A stretch of DNA of 64,000 nt, from contig CANQPH010000007.1 of the NCBI GenBank assembly GCA_947625675.1, forward strand, positions 1-64,000, read 5' to 3'. The stretch comes from an uncultured Acetatifactor sp. Lineage in GTDB: Bacteria > Bacillota > Clostridia > Lachnospirales > Lachnospiraceae. The notes below the pieces were generated by a model that worked only from the letters and a program-made list of their open reading frames with translations, did no database searches and was not told the DNA's origin. The position numbers and the translations under genes were made by a program. Below are positions 46,355 through 56,294 of this stretch, in pieces (within the stretch, counting starts at the first letter, position 1; each line of letters opens with the position of its first letter).

Positions 46355-49066
46355 TTAAATAATCCATTCGCAATCTGTCTTCGCATCCAGCTGGAACTCA
46401 AATTCATAGGGTTCTGCGCAAACCACTTTCCCCTCCGGGAGACACACCTCCGCATCCGTTCCCTCCGGCAGCTTTATTTTCCAGTAAATTCTATCCCTCG
46501 CAAACTTCCAGGAGGATTCTATCTTCCCTTTTACCGACTGATAGCTGACGCCATATTGCCCAATCTGCCGAACGAAAAGGGGTTTCATGACGATATGTTC
46601 CAGTCCGGGCCCGGACTGTGTCACACGGATTCCTCCCAAATACTCAAAAAACCAGCTCCCCACACTTCCCAGGGCAAAGTGATTCATGCTAAGCGACGGA
46701 TCCTCCGTAAGAATGCCCTTCCAATCCTCCGTAATGGCCGTGGCCCCGGTATCTATCATATACTGCCAGGAAGGAAAATCCTTTTGCGTAAAAATCTTCC
46801 AAGCCACATCGGCATGTCCGAAATCGCACAGCAGCCCAAGCAGGAAACCGGTCGTCATAATCCCCGTGGTAAGATGGTCATCCGCTTCTCTGATATAGAA
46901 CAAAAGCCTGTCCATAGCCTTCCTGCGCTCTTCCACCGGCACCAGCCCCAGCGCCAGCGGCAATATCTGACCGCCCTGGCACGCCTGACCGAAATCCCCT
47001 TTTCCCTCCTCATAATACATGGCGAGGAAGTTCTTCCTGGCGACGTCATACTGTTCCTTGAACTGCCGTTCCTCCTGAGCATTTCCCAAGATTGCGGCCA
47101 TTCGGGACAGCATGTTCAGATGCAGACAATAGTAGCAGCAAGCCAGGAAATCCGAAGACATTCCGTTGTCCACCGCCAGCCAGTCCCGGTACGGGGCCCG
47201 CATTCCCAGGGGAAGAATCCCGCTCATCCGCCGCTGCCTTTCTTTCAGCAATTCCTTTGCAGCCGGATACTTCACTCTCACGATTTCCCGATCTCCGTAA
47301 AACATGTATAGGACAAGGGGAAGAATATATTCCTCATCCTCATAGCCATACACGTCTTTTTCCAATTTACGTCCCCCGTCCGTCCAGCGGGCCAGGAACT
47401 TGGAATTATCCATATACCAACAGGCAGTGCGTGAAAATGCCTGAGTGTCCCCATTCCAGAAATTTTTTTCTCTCGTGGGGCAATCCGTAGGCCCCGAAAA
47501 AATGTTGCTCCTATAGCTCCTGGTAATTCTTTCCCAAAGATCGCAGATCAGCTTGTGGTCCGTCGTGATCTTTCCGGTTTCCATCAAATCCGTGTTCATG
47601 GGAACCATTTCAATCTTTGCGATTTCCGCTCGTCCCTTTTCCACATAAATATAGCGGAAACCCGTATAAGCGAACCGGGGCTCGTATACCTCTTCTTTTT
47701 CTCCCTTACAGATATAAACATCTATATTTCTTCTATTATAAGGCGCCTTTCCATCCGGGAAAGAATCCCGGGGGAAAAACACGTCCCTATAAGGGCCGAT
47801 ACCGGGGCTTCCGTCCTGATTCAATCTCTCGCAATATTGTATGATAACCGCTTCCCTGCGCCTGCAGTTTCGCAGCACGATCCTGCTCCGCCCCGCCTCC
47901 GTCACTCCGAAATCGTAGATGTCGTATTGCGGATTTCCCGTCAGGACGCTTGCGGCTTCCCTGTGCCGCTGCCCCCGAATGGGCGGATAATCCTGATATA
48001 CAAAGGGACGTTCCTCCGGAGAAATATCATAAGCTTCCGCCCGCTGCCAGCGTTCGTCTCCTTCTCCCTCTACCTTATTCCAATTCGGCACTTCTTCTCT
48101 CGCATCATATCTTTCCCCGAATTGAAGATCATTATCTATCAGCGGAGAAGCCGTCACCATCCAGCTGTCATCCGTCGTATAAAAATCTTTCCTTCCATCC
48201 CCATACGTGATCGTCAGTTCCCCCAAAAGGGATGGTCTGTCCGCACGCAGTTCCCCCCAGGAAGTGCAGTTATACCAACCATTGCCCAGCCAAAATGCAA
48301 GCATGTTGTTGCCCGGATGCAAAAACGGCTTTACATCAATCACCTGATACTCCTGATATTTTTCCTTGATTCCGGGAGAAAATAAGGCATCGTCCGCCCT
48401 CTCTCCATTTACAAAGGCCTCATATATTCCCTTTGCCGTCACGCACAATTCGGCTTTTTCCACGGGTGCGCCCACCAAAATCGCTTTTCTGAAATAACAG
48501 CTTCTCCGCAACAGGCGATGATGCGTCCTGGTGCAAACCATCTGCCGCTCTTCCCTGTTTTTGCGTCCCGGATTCTCCATGGTGGTCCACTGTTCAGGCT
48601 CCTGACCGGCATGGAAATCGCACACCTCGTAGGCATGCCAGTTTTCATCCGTCCTGATACATTTTTCCGATCCATCCGACAGACAGATGACGACGCTTCC
48701 TCTCATCGCTGCCGTAAACCTAAGGGGAGTGGCGGTTTGATATGCCCGCACCGCAATGATGTTCCGTCCCTCCTTCAGGCAGGCTCCCACCTCCAGGACT
48801 CCCGTGTAATTTCTGCCTTCGGACACAGGGACCCCATTCACAAAAACGTCAATTTCATTATCGCACCAAAACTCCAGCCTGGCCGATTCGACTTCCCCGG
48901 CGAGACAAAACTCTCTTCTCATATGCTCCCGCACATAGGGCTGGGGCCAAATCCACTCCCCGGGTTCCTGCTGCATGGGCGGGAATTCTTCCAATCCTCT
49001 CAAGTATTCTTCGCTCGCCCTGATCCATTTTCCGGGAAAAATTTTTTCTTCACAATGATATGCCAT
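46355..49066 (-). CDS. Alpha-L-rhamnosidase (GH78)
   Basis: FFPRDSFPDGKAPYNRR, SNIFSGPTDCPTREKNFWNGDTQAFSRTACWYMD, SMNHFALGSVGSWFFEYLGGI. Confidence 0.9.
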   Translation of the reverse strand: MAYHCEEKIFPGKWIRASEEYLRGLEEFPPMQQEPGEWIWPQPYVREHMRREFCLAGEVESARLEFWCDNEIDVFVNGVPVSEGRNYTGVLEVGACLKEGRNIIAVRAYQTATPLRFTAAMRGSVVICLSDGSEKCIRTDENWHAYEVCDFHAGQEPEQWTTMENPGRKNREERQMVCTRTHHRLLRRSCYFRKAILVGAPVEKAELCVTAKGIYEAFVNGERADDALFSPGIKEKYQEYQVIDVKPFLHPGNNMLAFWLGNGWYNCTSWGELRADRPSLLGELTITYGDGRKDFYTTDDSWMVTASPLIDNDLQFGERYDAREEVPNWNKVEGEGDERWQRAEAYDISPEERPFVYQDYPPIRGQRHREAASVLTGNPQYDIYDFGVTEAGRSRIVLRNCRRREAVIIQYCERLNQDGSPGIGPYRDVFFPRDSFPDGKAPYNRRNIDVYICKGEKEEVYEPRFAYTGFRYIYVEKGRAEIAKIEMVPMNTDLMETGKITTDHKLICDLWERITRSYRSNIFSGPTDCPTREKNFWNGDTQAFSRTACWYMDNSKFLARWTDGGRKLEKDVYGYEDEEYILPLVLYMFYGDREIVRVKYPAAKELLKERQRRMSGILPLGMRAPYRDWLAVDNGMSSDFLACCYYCLHLNMLSRMAAILGNAQEERQFKEQYDVARKNFLAMYYEEGKGDFGQACQGGQILPLALGLVPVEERRKAMDRLLFYIREADDHLTTGIMTTGFLLGLLCDFGHADVAWKIFTQKDFPSWQYMIDTGATAITEDWKGILTEDPSLSMNHFALGSVGSWFFEYLGGIRVTQSGPGLEHIVMKPLFVRQIGQYGVSYQSVKGKIESSWKFARDRIYWKIKLPEGTDAEVCLPEGKVVCAEPYEFEFQLDAKTDCEWII

Positions 49067-49200
49067 TTTTATTCTCCGCCTGTCTCCTATAGTTTCACCC
49101 TATATTGGTATTATTGCTCAATTTTCCATCCGAATTCTACCCTCTTTTGTTGTTTTTTATATATAATTTGTTGATTATTCTATAAAACGCAACAAAACAT

Positions 49201-49243
49201 AAAAAACATGGGCAAGAATGCTCACATCCTTGCCCATGTTTTA
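49201..49243 (-). terminator. Intrinsic terminator of ppdK
   Basis: AACATGGGCAAG / CTTGCCCATGTT stem with U run on the minus strand. Confidence 0.85.
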
Positions 49244-49274
49244 CTCATCTTATTATAATTTCAAAGGAAAAAAC

Positions 49275-51905
49275 TTATTTGTTGTTGAGCGCCGCCTGTG
49301 CCGCCGCCAGCCTGGCGATAGGCACCCGGAACGGAGAACAGGACACGTAGTTCAGGCCCACCTTGTGGCAGAACTCGATGGAGGAAGGATCTCCGCCGTG
49401 CTCGCCGCAGATGCCCAGCTTCAGGTCGGGTCTCACGGAACGGCCCTTCTTGGCGGCCATCTCCACCAGCTGTCCCACGCCGGTCTGATCCAGTCTGGCG
49501 AAAGGATCGGACTCGTAGATCTTGTTGGCGTAATAGGAATCCAGGAACTTGCCCGCATCGTCTCTGGAGAAGCCGAAGGTCATCTGGGTCAGGTCGTTGG
49601 TTCCGAAGGAGAAGAACTCCGCTTCTTCTGCGATCTGGTCCGCCACCAGGGCGGCACGAGGGATTTCGATCATGGTTCCCACGTGATACTCCAGCTTCAC
49701 GCCCTTCTCTTCCATGACCTTTTCCGCAGTTTCCACCACCACGTCCTTCACGAATTTCAGCTCTTTCTTCTCGCCCACCAGAGGGATCATGATCTCGGGA
49801 ACGATGTCGTAGCCGTCCTCCTGCTTCACTTCGATGGCGGCCTCGATGACGGCCCTGGTCTGCATCCTGGCGATCTCGGGATAGGTCACCGCCAGGCGGC
49901 AGCCTCTGTGGCCCATCATCGGGTTGAACTCATGAAGCTCGTCGCACTTCGCCTTTACCTCTTCCGGGGTCAGGCCCATATCCTCCGCCAGGGAAGCGAT
50001 CTCTTCTTCCGTGGTGGGCACGAATTCGTGAAGAGGCGGATCCAGATAACGCACGGTCATGGGTCTGCCTTCCAGAGCCTTGTACATGGCCTTGAAGTCG
50101 CCCTTCTGGAAAGGAATCAGCTCGTTCAAAGCTTCCTCCCTGGCTTCCACGGTGTCGGACAGGATCATCTTGCGGATCTTGGGAATCCTCTCCGCATCAA
50201 AGAACATGTGCTCGGTACGGCACAGGCCGATGCCTTCCGCTCCCAGATGCACCGCATTGGCGGTATCCGCCGGGGTATCCGCATTGGTGCGGACCTTCAG
50301 GGTGCGGAACTGATCCGCCCAGGCCATGATGCGGCCGAAGTTGCCGGAGACGGAAGCCTCTTCCGTCTGGATGTCTCCTCTGTAAATCTTACCGGTGGAG
50401 CCGTCCAGGGAAATGTAGTCGCCCTCGTGGAAGGTATAGCCGCCCAGGGTGAACCACTTCTCTTCTTCATTGATCTTGATATCGCCGCAGCCGGACACGC
50501 AGCAGGTGCCCATACCTCTGGCCACCACCGCAGCGTGGGAAGTCATGCCGCCCCGAACGGTGAGGACGCCCTGAGAAGCGTGCATGCCTTCGATATCCTC
50601 CGGAGAGGTCTCCAGACGGACCAGGATCACCCGCTCACCTCTGCCGCCCTTGCCGGCCGCCTTGGCGTCATCAGCGGTGAAATACACTTTGCCGGCCGCA
50701 GCTCCGGGAGATGCGGGAAGAGCGGTTCCAATCACCTCACCCGCCTTCAAGGCGTCGGCGTTGAAGGTAGGATGCAGCAGCTGATCCAGGGACTTGGCTT
50801 CGATGCGGCAGACCGCCTCTTCCGGGGTGATCAGGCCTTCGTCCACCAGGTCGCAGGCGATGTTGATGGCCGCAGCCGCAGTTCTCTTGCCGTTTCTGGT
50901 CTGCAGGAAATACAGATGTCCTTCCTCGATGGTGAACTCCATGTCCTGCATGTCGCGATAATGGTCTTCCAGCTTGCCGGCGATGGCGATGAACTCCTTG
51001 TAGCACTCCGGCAGATCCTCCGCCAGCTTGGTGATAGGCTGAGGGGTGCGGACGCCGGCCACCACGTCTTCGCCCTGGGCGTTGATCAGGTATTCTCCGA
51101 AAATGCCCTTGGCGCCGGTGGCGGGGTTACGGGTGAAGGCCACGCCGGTGCCGGAGGTGTTGCCCTTGTTGCCGAACACCATGCACTGCACGTTCACGGC
51201 GGTTCCCCAATCGCCGGGGATGTCATTCATACGTCTGTATACGATAGCACGAGGGTTGTCCCAAGAACGGAAAACGGCCTTCACGGCGCCCATCAGCTGC
51301 TCTCTGGGATCCTGGGGGAACTCCTGGCCGTTCATGGCTTCCTTGTACACGTCCTTGAACCTTCCGGCCAGCACCTTCAGATCCTCGGCGGTCAGCTCCG
51401 TGTCATAATGTACACCCTTCTCCGCCTTCATCTCATCGATGATCTTCTCGAAGAAGGACTTGGGAACCTCCATGACCACGTCGGAATACATCTGAATGAA
51501 ACGACGGTAGGAGTCATAGGCAAATCTGGGATTGCCCGTCTTCTTGGCAAAGCCTTCCACGGCCACGTCGTTCAAGCCCAGGTTCAGGATGGTGTCCATC
51601 ATGCCGGGCATGGACGCCCTGGCGCCGGAACGGACGGATACCAGCAGAGGGTCCTCCGTATCACCGAATTTTTTGCCCATCAGTTCTTCCAGATCCTTGA
51701 GGTTGGCAAAAATCTGCTCCTGGATCTCTTCGGAAATCTGCTTGCCATTATCATAGTAATCGGTACAGGCTTCTGTGGTCACGGTGAATCCCTGAGGGAT
51801 CGGGAGACCAAGATTGGTCATCTCCGCCAGATTGGCCCCCTTGCCGCCCAGGAGATTGCGCATGTCTGCGCTGCCCTCTTTGAACTTGTAAACCCATTTT
51901 TTCAT
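49275..51905 (-). CDS. ppdK: Pyruvate, phosphate dikinase
   Basis: MKKWVYKFKEGSADMRNLLGGKGANLAEMTNLGLPIPQGFTVTTEAC; GGMTSHAAVVARGMGTCCVSG. Confidence 0.97.
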   Translation of the reverse strand: MKKWVYKFKEGSADMRNLLGGKGANLAEMTNLGLPIPQGFTVTTEACTDYYDNGKQISEEIQEQIFANLKDLEELMGKKFGDTEDPLLVSVRSGARASMPGMMDTILNLGLNDVAVEGFAKKTGNPRFAYDSYRRFIQMYSDVVMEVPKSFFEKIIDEMKAEKGVHYDTELTAEDLKVLAGRFKDVYKEAMNGQEFPQDPREQLMGAVKAVFRSWDNPRAIVYRRMNDIPGDWGTAVNVQCMVFGNKGNTSGTGVAFTRNPATGAKGIFGEYLINAQGEDVVAGVRTPQPITKLAEDLPECYKEFIAIAGKLEDHYRDMQDMEFTIEEGHLYFLQTRNGKRTAAAAINIACDLVDEGLITPEEAVCRIEAKSLDQLLHPTFNADALKAGEVIGTALPASPGAAAGKVYFTADDAKAAGKGGRGERVILVRLETSPEDIEGMHASQGVLTVRGGMTSHAAVVARGMGTCCVSGCGDIKINEEEKWFTLGGYTFHEGDYISLDGSTGKIYRGDIQTEEASVSGNFGRIMAWADQFRTLKVRTNADTPADTANAVHLGAEGIGLCRTEHMFFDAERIPKIRKMILSDTVEAREEALNELIPFQKGDFKAMYKALEGRPMTVRYLDPPLHEFVPTTEEEIASLAEDMGLTPEEVKAKCDELHEFNPMMGHRGCRLAVTYPEIARMQTRAVIEAAIEVKQEDGYDIVPEIMIPLVGEKKELKFVKDVVVETAEKVMEEKGVKLEYHVGTMIEIPRAALVADQIAEEAEFFSFGTNDLTQMTFGFSRDDAGKFLDSYYANKIYESDPFARLDQTGVGQLVEMAAKKGRSVRPDLKLGICGEHGGDPSSIEFCHKVGLNYVSCSPFRVPIARLAAAQAALNNK

Positions 51906-52075
51906 GCTTTTTTCTCCCTTTTCTAATTTTTAGTAATTAAATTTCCATATATCCATTGTAACAATCCGGCCTGATAATATCAAGGTGAAATTTATCGTTT
52001 TTTAATATTGTTTCCAATTTCGTACATTTTTACCATAATTTTTTGGAAAAGAAGGCATATTCACGGTTTTGAATT

Positions 52076-52963
52076 CTACTCTTCCGAAGGCTGTTCCTGG
52101 GGATCGAAACTGTCGAAAATATAGATGTCAAAATGCTTCTTGGCCTCCGCCAGCTCCGCCTCGCTCTTGATGGTATAGGCCACCGCCGTGTTCCGGTACA
52201 GCTTGCGGCAGAGCCTGCGGGAAAGATTCTTCTCATGATGCTGGTTGTAGGCCACGAAATCCGGCTTGGTCAGGAAATTCAGCATCAAGTTCTCCATTGC
52301 GAAATAGGCGGGATTCCTCCTGTCGCTGTAGGACATAAAGCCATCGGACAGCTGTCCCCGCACCACCTGAGGCCGGTTTTGCTTGTACCAATAGATGCCC
52401 AGGGGATTGAAGGATTCTATGCAGTACAGCCCGGGATAATCCTGCAGGAGCCTGTCCGCTATGGGACAGACGCTCAGATCCCTTCCCTCTATTTTCAGCT
52501 CCACGATCAGGGGCACCTTCCCGCCCACCAGCTTCAGAACGTCCGCAAATTTCGGAATGGTTTCCGAGGATTTCAGCAGCTTGAACTGCTGCAATTCCTC
52601 ATAGGTATAATCACACACCTTTCCCTCGGTCCCGCACATCCGATTCAGGGTGAAATCATGGAACACCACCGCCACCCGATCTTTGGTCAGCTGCACGTCC
52701 AGCTCGATGCCATAGCCCCGATCCACCGCCTTCTGAAAGGCGGCCAGGGAATTTTCCGGGGCCTCTCCCCCATTGTCATGGAGTCCCCTGTGGGCATAGA
52801 GCACGCCTCCCAGATCATCCAGATCTTTGTTGCGGCTCAGGTGCGGCATAATGGCCAACAGGTAGGCCGCCGAGGATGCGGCCGCAACTCCCAACAACAT
52901 TCCAAGCATTTTCCGTTTCTTCAAGTCTCTCTCCTTTCCGTCTGTCCGGACAAGCTTTGTCAT
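52076..52963 (-). CDS. Glycerophosphodiester phosphodiesterase family protein
   Basis: YAHRGLHDNGGEAPENSLAAFQKAVDRGYGIELDVQLTKD. Confidence 0.92.
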   Translation of the reverse strand: MTKLVRTDGKERDLKKRKMLGMLLGVAAASSAAYLLAIMPHLSRNKDLDDLGGVLYAHRGLHDNGGEAPENSLAAFQKAVDRGYGIELDVQLTKDRVAVVFHDFTLNRMCGTEGKVCDYTYEELQQFKLLKSSETIPKFADVLKLVGGKVPLIVELKIEGRDLSVCPIADRLLQDYPGLYCIESFNPLGIYWYKQNRPQVVRGQLSDGFMSYSDRRNPAYFAMENLMLNFLTKPDFVAYNQHHEKNLSRRLCRKLYRNTAVAYTIKSEAELAEAKKHFDIYIFDSFDPQEQPSEE

Positions 52964-52978
52964 TTGTGAATAGGTTAC

Positions 52979-54475
52979 TCAATCCTCCACATCGAAATTC
53001 TCCAAAATGGAGGCTTTTTTCTCAGGTTTCACATCCCCGTGGCGCACCTGGGTCATGGTCAGGAAAGCGATCAGAGAGAACACCAGGGCGTAGGGGAACA
53101 GGGTTCGATAGGACACATTTTCCAGCAAAAAGCCGGAAAGCACCGGCGTGAAAATCTGGGCCGCCATGGAAAAGGTATAATAGGTTCCCGTGAACTTTCC
53201 GATGTCCCCGCCCTGGCTCATGGCCACGATCATGGGATAGGAGTTCACGTTGATGGAAGCCCAGGCCACCCCGATCAGGGCGAAGGCGATGTTGATGGCG
53301 GGATGATAGCTGCCCGCAAAGATCGCCGCCCCGTAACAGGCCGCCATCAGGAGCACGCCGCCCATGATGGTCTTCTTCCTGCCGAATTTGCTGGAAATAT
53401 GGCCGATGGGGATATAGCTGATGATGGCCGCCACCGTGGCCACCATGAGGCAGTTGGCGAAGCTGCCGCCCTCCATCTTCCAGACCACCCGGGTATAGCG
53501 GGAGAAAGCCGTGGTCACCGCATTGTAGGCGGTAAACCAGAAGAAAATGGACAAGAGCATGAAGATCATGCTGCGCTTCACTTCCGAAGCCAGAACCGTG
53601 GGAGAAGCCTTTTCCGCCCCGGAGGATTTGTCATTCCCCTGCGGCAGCTTCCCTGCAGAATCCGCTCCGCCTGCGGCCTTTCCGGCAGCAGACCCTTCCC
53701 CGACCACGGAGCCTTCTCTGGCCGCAGAATTCTCATCGGATGCGGGCCCTTCTCCGGCTATGGCCCCCTCTCTGGCGGCAGTCCCTTCCCCGGCCACGGA
53801 GCCTTCTCCAACAACTGCTCCCTCTCCGGCTGTCTGAACCGTCTCTTCCTTCAACTCCTCCGCCAGCTCCGCCTTCAGCTTGTTTTCCCGGATGGTGAAG
53901 ACCAGGACCCCCACCGCTGCGATCATCAGAACCGCAATGCTAAGGAAAAGGGGCAGATAATTGGGCCGGTCCCCCTTTCCCACCAGGAGGCTGATCATGA
54001 TCAGGGAGTAGACGCCGCCCACGGCCCCCATGAGGTTGATCACCGCATTGGCTTTGCTCCGCAGCCTGTTGGGCGTCAGATCCGGCATCAAGGCCACCGC
54101 CGGAGAACGATAGAGACCCATGGACAAAAGTGTCAGGAACAGGGCGACGATGAACAGCACCAGGTTCTGTCCGAGATCCGCCGCCGGAAACAGCATCATG
54201 AAGACGCAGGCCAGTATCGTCCCGCCCACGATGAAGGGGGTGCGCTTGCCGTAGGGCGTCTCCACCTTGTCGGACAGAGCCCCGAAGACAGGAAGCAGGA
54301 ACACCGCCAGCACGTTGTCCAGGGCCATGATGGCCCCCGTCACCGTCTCTCCGATGTGAAAAGTATTTTGTAAAATCAGGGGAATGATGTTGTCATACAT
54401 TTGCCAGAAAGCGCTGATGCTCAAGAATGCCAATCCGATGAAAAAGGTCCGCTTATAGTTCAGTTTACTCTGCAT
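52979..54475 (-). CDS. MFS transporter (SLC45/GPH-like)
   Basis: DKVETPYGKRTPFIVGG, PNRLRSKANAVINLMGAVGG; about 12 TM segments. Confidence 0.85.
   Translation of the reverse strand: MQSKLNYKRTFFIGLAFLSISAFWQMYDNIIPLILQNTFHIGETVTGAIMALDNVLAVFLLPVFGALSDKVETPYGKRTPFIVGGTILACVFMMLFPAADLGQNLVLFIVALFLTLLSMGLYRSPAVALMPDLTPNRLRSKANAVINLMGAVGGVYSLIMISLLVGKGDRPNYLPLFLSIAVLMIAAVGVLVFTIRENKLKAELAEELKEETVQTAGEGAVVGEGSVAGEGTAAREGAIAGEGPASDENSAAREGSVVGEGSAAGKAAGGADSAGKLPQGNDKSSGAEKASPTVLASEVKRSMIFMLLSIFFWFTAYNAVTTAFSRYTRVVWKMEGGSFANCLMVATVAAIISYIPIGHISSKFGRKKTIMGGVLLMAACYGAAIFAGSYHPAINIAFALIGVAWASINVNSYPMIVAMSQGGDIGKFTGTYYTFSMAAQIFTPVLSGFLLENVSYRTLFPYALVFSLIAFLTMTQVRHGDVKPEKKASILENFDVED
53677..53838 (-). 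repeat. 18-bp (6-aa) degenerate in-frame tandem repeat in the MFS central loop
   Basis: GEGAVV/GEGSVA/GEGTAA/REGAIA/GEGPAS/DENSAA/REGSVV/GEGSAA. Confidence 0.85.
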
Positions 54476-54593
54476 GATCCATCCTCCTGCGAATTTTTAG
54501 AAAACAACTTTTTACCATCTTATTTTATCAGAAAATCCCAAAAAATTCAAGAAAACTCTTGCTTTTCCTACAAAATAAAAATATATTTTTCTC

Positions 54594-54621
54594 TTGCAAA
54601 ATCCCACATTTTCAGTACAAT
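54594..54621 (+). promoter_or_regulatory. Promoter of the ABC-F gene
   Basis: TTGCAA, 16 bp spacer, TACAAT. Confidence 0.55.
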
Positions 54622-54656
54622 GATAATAGTGTAAAAAAGAAAGGTATGATTACGGA

Positions 54657-56294
54657 ATGATCAGTGCGAACAATGTGACCTACCGCGTAGGGAAAAAGGC
54701 TTTATTTGAAGACGTCAACATCAAATTCACCGAGGGCAACTGCTACGGCCTCATCGGGGCCAACGGCGCCGGGAAGTCCACGTTTCTGAAGATTCTGGAC
54801 GGACAGCTGGAGACCACCAAGGGGGACGTATTCATCACTCCCGGGCAGCGACTCTCCGTGTTGGAACAGGACCACTTCAAATACGATGATTACACCGTCA
54901 TGGACACGGTGATCATGGGAAATCAGCGTCTCTATGACATCATGAAGGAAAAGGACGCCATCTATGCCAAGGAGGATTTCACGGAAGAGGACGGGATCCG
55001 GGCCAGCGAACTGGAAGGGGAATTTGCGGAAATGGACGGCTGGGAAGCGGAATCCAACGCCGCCACGCTCTTAAACGGCCTGGGGATCGATACCGAATAC
55101 CACTATAGTTTGATGGGGGATCTGGAAGGCAATCTGAAGGTGAAGGTGCTGCTGGCCAGAGCCCTCTTCGGCAACCCGGACATCCTGCTTCTGGACGAGC
55201 CCACCAACCACTTGGACCTGGACGCCATCGCCTGGCTGGAAGATTTCCTCATCGATTTTGAGAACACCGTCATCGTGGTTTCCCACGACCGCTATTTTCT
55301 CAACAAGGTCTGCACCTATACGGCGGACATCGACTACGGCAAGATCCAGCTCTACGCCGGTAACTATGATTTCTGGTACGAGTCCAGCCAACTTCTGGTG
55401 AAACAGATGAAGGAAGCCAACAAGAAAAAAGAGGAAAAGATCAAGGAGCTGCAGGAATTCATCTCCCGCTTCTCCGCCAACGCCTCCAAATCCAAACAGG
55501 CCACTTCCCGGAAGCGTGCCCTGGAAAAAATCCAGCTGGACGAGATCAAGCCTTCCAGCCGCAAATACCCCTTCATCGATTTCCGACCGGACAGGGAGAT
55601 CGGCAACGAGGTGCTCACGGTGGAGCATCTGTCCAAATCCATCGGCGGCGTGAAGGTGCTGGACGACGTCTCCTTCACCATGCGCCATGACGACAAGATC
55701 GCCTTCGTGGGCGGCAACGAACTGGCCAAGACCACCCTGTTCCAAATCCTCTCCGGCAACATGGAACCGGACGAGGGAAGCTACAAATGGGGCGTGACCA
55801 CCTCCCAGGCTTATTTTCCCAAGGATTACACGGAGGAATTCGACAATGACCTGACCATCGTGGACTGGCTCACCGGCTACTCTCCCGTCAAGGACGTGAC
55901 CTATGTCCGGGGCTTCCTGGGCAGGATGCTGTTCGCAGGAGAGGACGGCGTGAAACAGGTAAAGGTGCTTTCCGGAGGGGAAAAGGTGCGCTGCCTGCTG
56001 TCCAAGATGATGATCAGCGGCGCCAACTGCCTGATCTTCGACGAACCCACCAACCACCTGGACATGGAATCCATCACCGCCCTGAACAACGGCATGATCA
56101 AGTTCCCGGGAGTGATGCTCTTCTCCTGCCATGACCACCAGCTGGTGCAGACCACGGCCAACCGCATCATCGAGATCCTGCCGAACGGCTCCATCGTGGA
56201 CAAGATCACCAGCTATGACGAGTACCTGGCCAGCGACGAAATGGCCCGGAAGCGCACCGTCTTCACCGCCCAGCGGGAAGAGGACGAACTATGA
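54657..56294 (+). CDS. ABC-F family ATP-binding protein (YbiT-like)
   Basis: GANGAGKSTFLKIL, LLDEPTNHLDLD, second domain GGNELAKTTLFQIL and FDEPTNHLDME. Confidence 0.92.
   Translation: MISANNVTYRVGKKALFEDVNIKFTEGNCYGLIGANGAGKSTFLKILDGQLETTKGDVFITPGQRLSVLEQDHFKYDDYTVMDTVIMGNQRLYDIMKEKDAIYAKEDFTEEDGIRASELEGEFAEMDGWEAESNAATLLNGLGIDTEYHYSLMGDLEGNLKVKVLLARALFGNPDILLLDEPTNHLDLDAIAWLEDFLIDFENTVIVVSHDRYFLNKVCTYTADIDYGKIQLYAGNYDFWYESSQLLVKQMKEANKKKEEKIKELQEFISRFSANASKSKQATSRKRALEKIQLDEIKPSSRKYPFIDFRPDREIGNEVLTVEHLSKSIGGVKVLDDVSFTMRHDDKIAFVGGNELAKTTLFQILSGNMEPDEGSYKWGVTTSQAYFPKDYTEEFDNDLTIVDWLTGYSPVKDVTYVRGFLGRMLFAGEDGVKQVKVLSGGEKVRCLLSKMMISGANCLIFDEPTNHLDMESITALNNGMIKFPGVMLFSCHDHQLVQTTANRIIEILPNGSIVDKITSYDEYLASDEMARKRTVFTAQREEDEL

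Noticed and set aside
49218-51926. 902-aa ORF on the + strand fully antisense to ppdK
   Set aside because: Arises from the codon bias of the ppdK strand; composition (His/Gly/Arg-rich) is typical of shadow ORFs and no domain is recognisable.
54657-56294. Unusual second Walker A (GGNELAKTTL) in the ABC-F protein
   Set aside because: I recall this variant as normal for the YbiT-like ABC-F subgroup.
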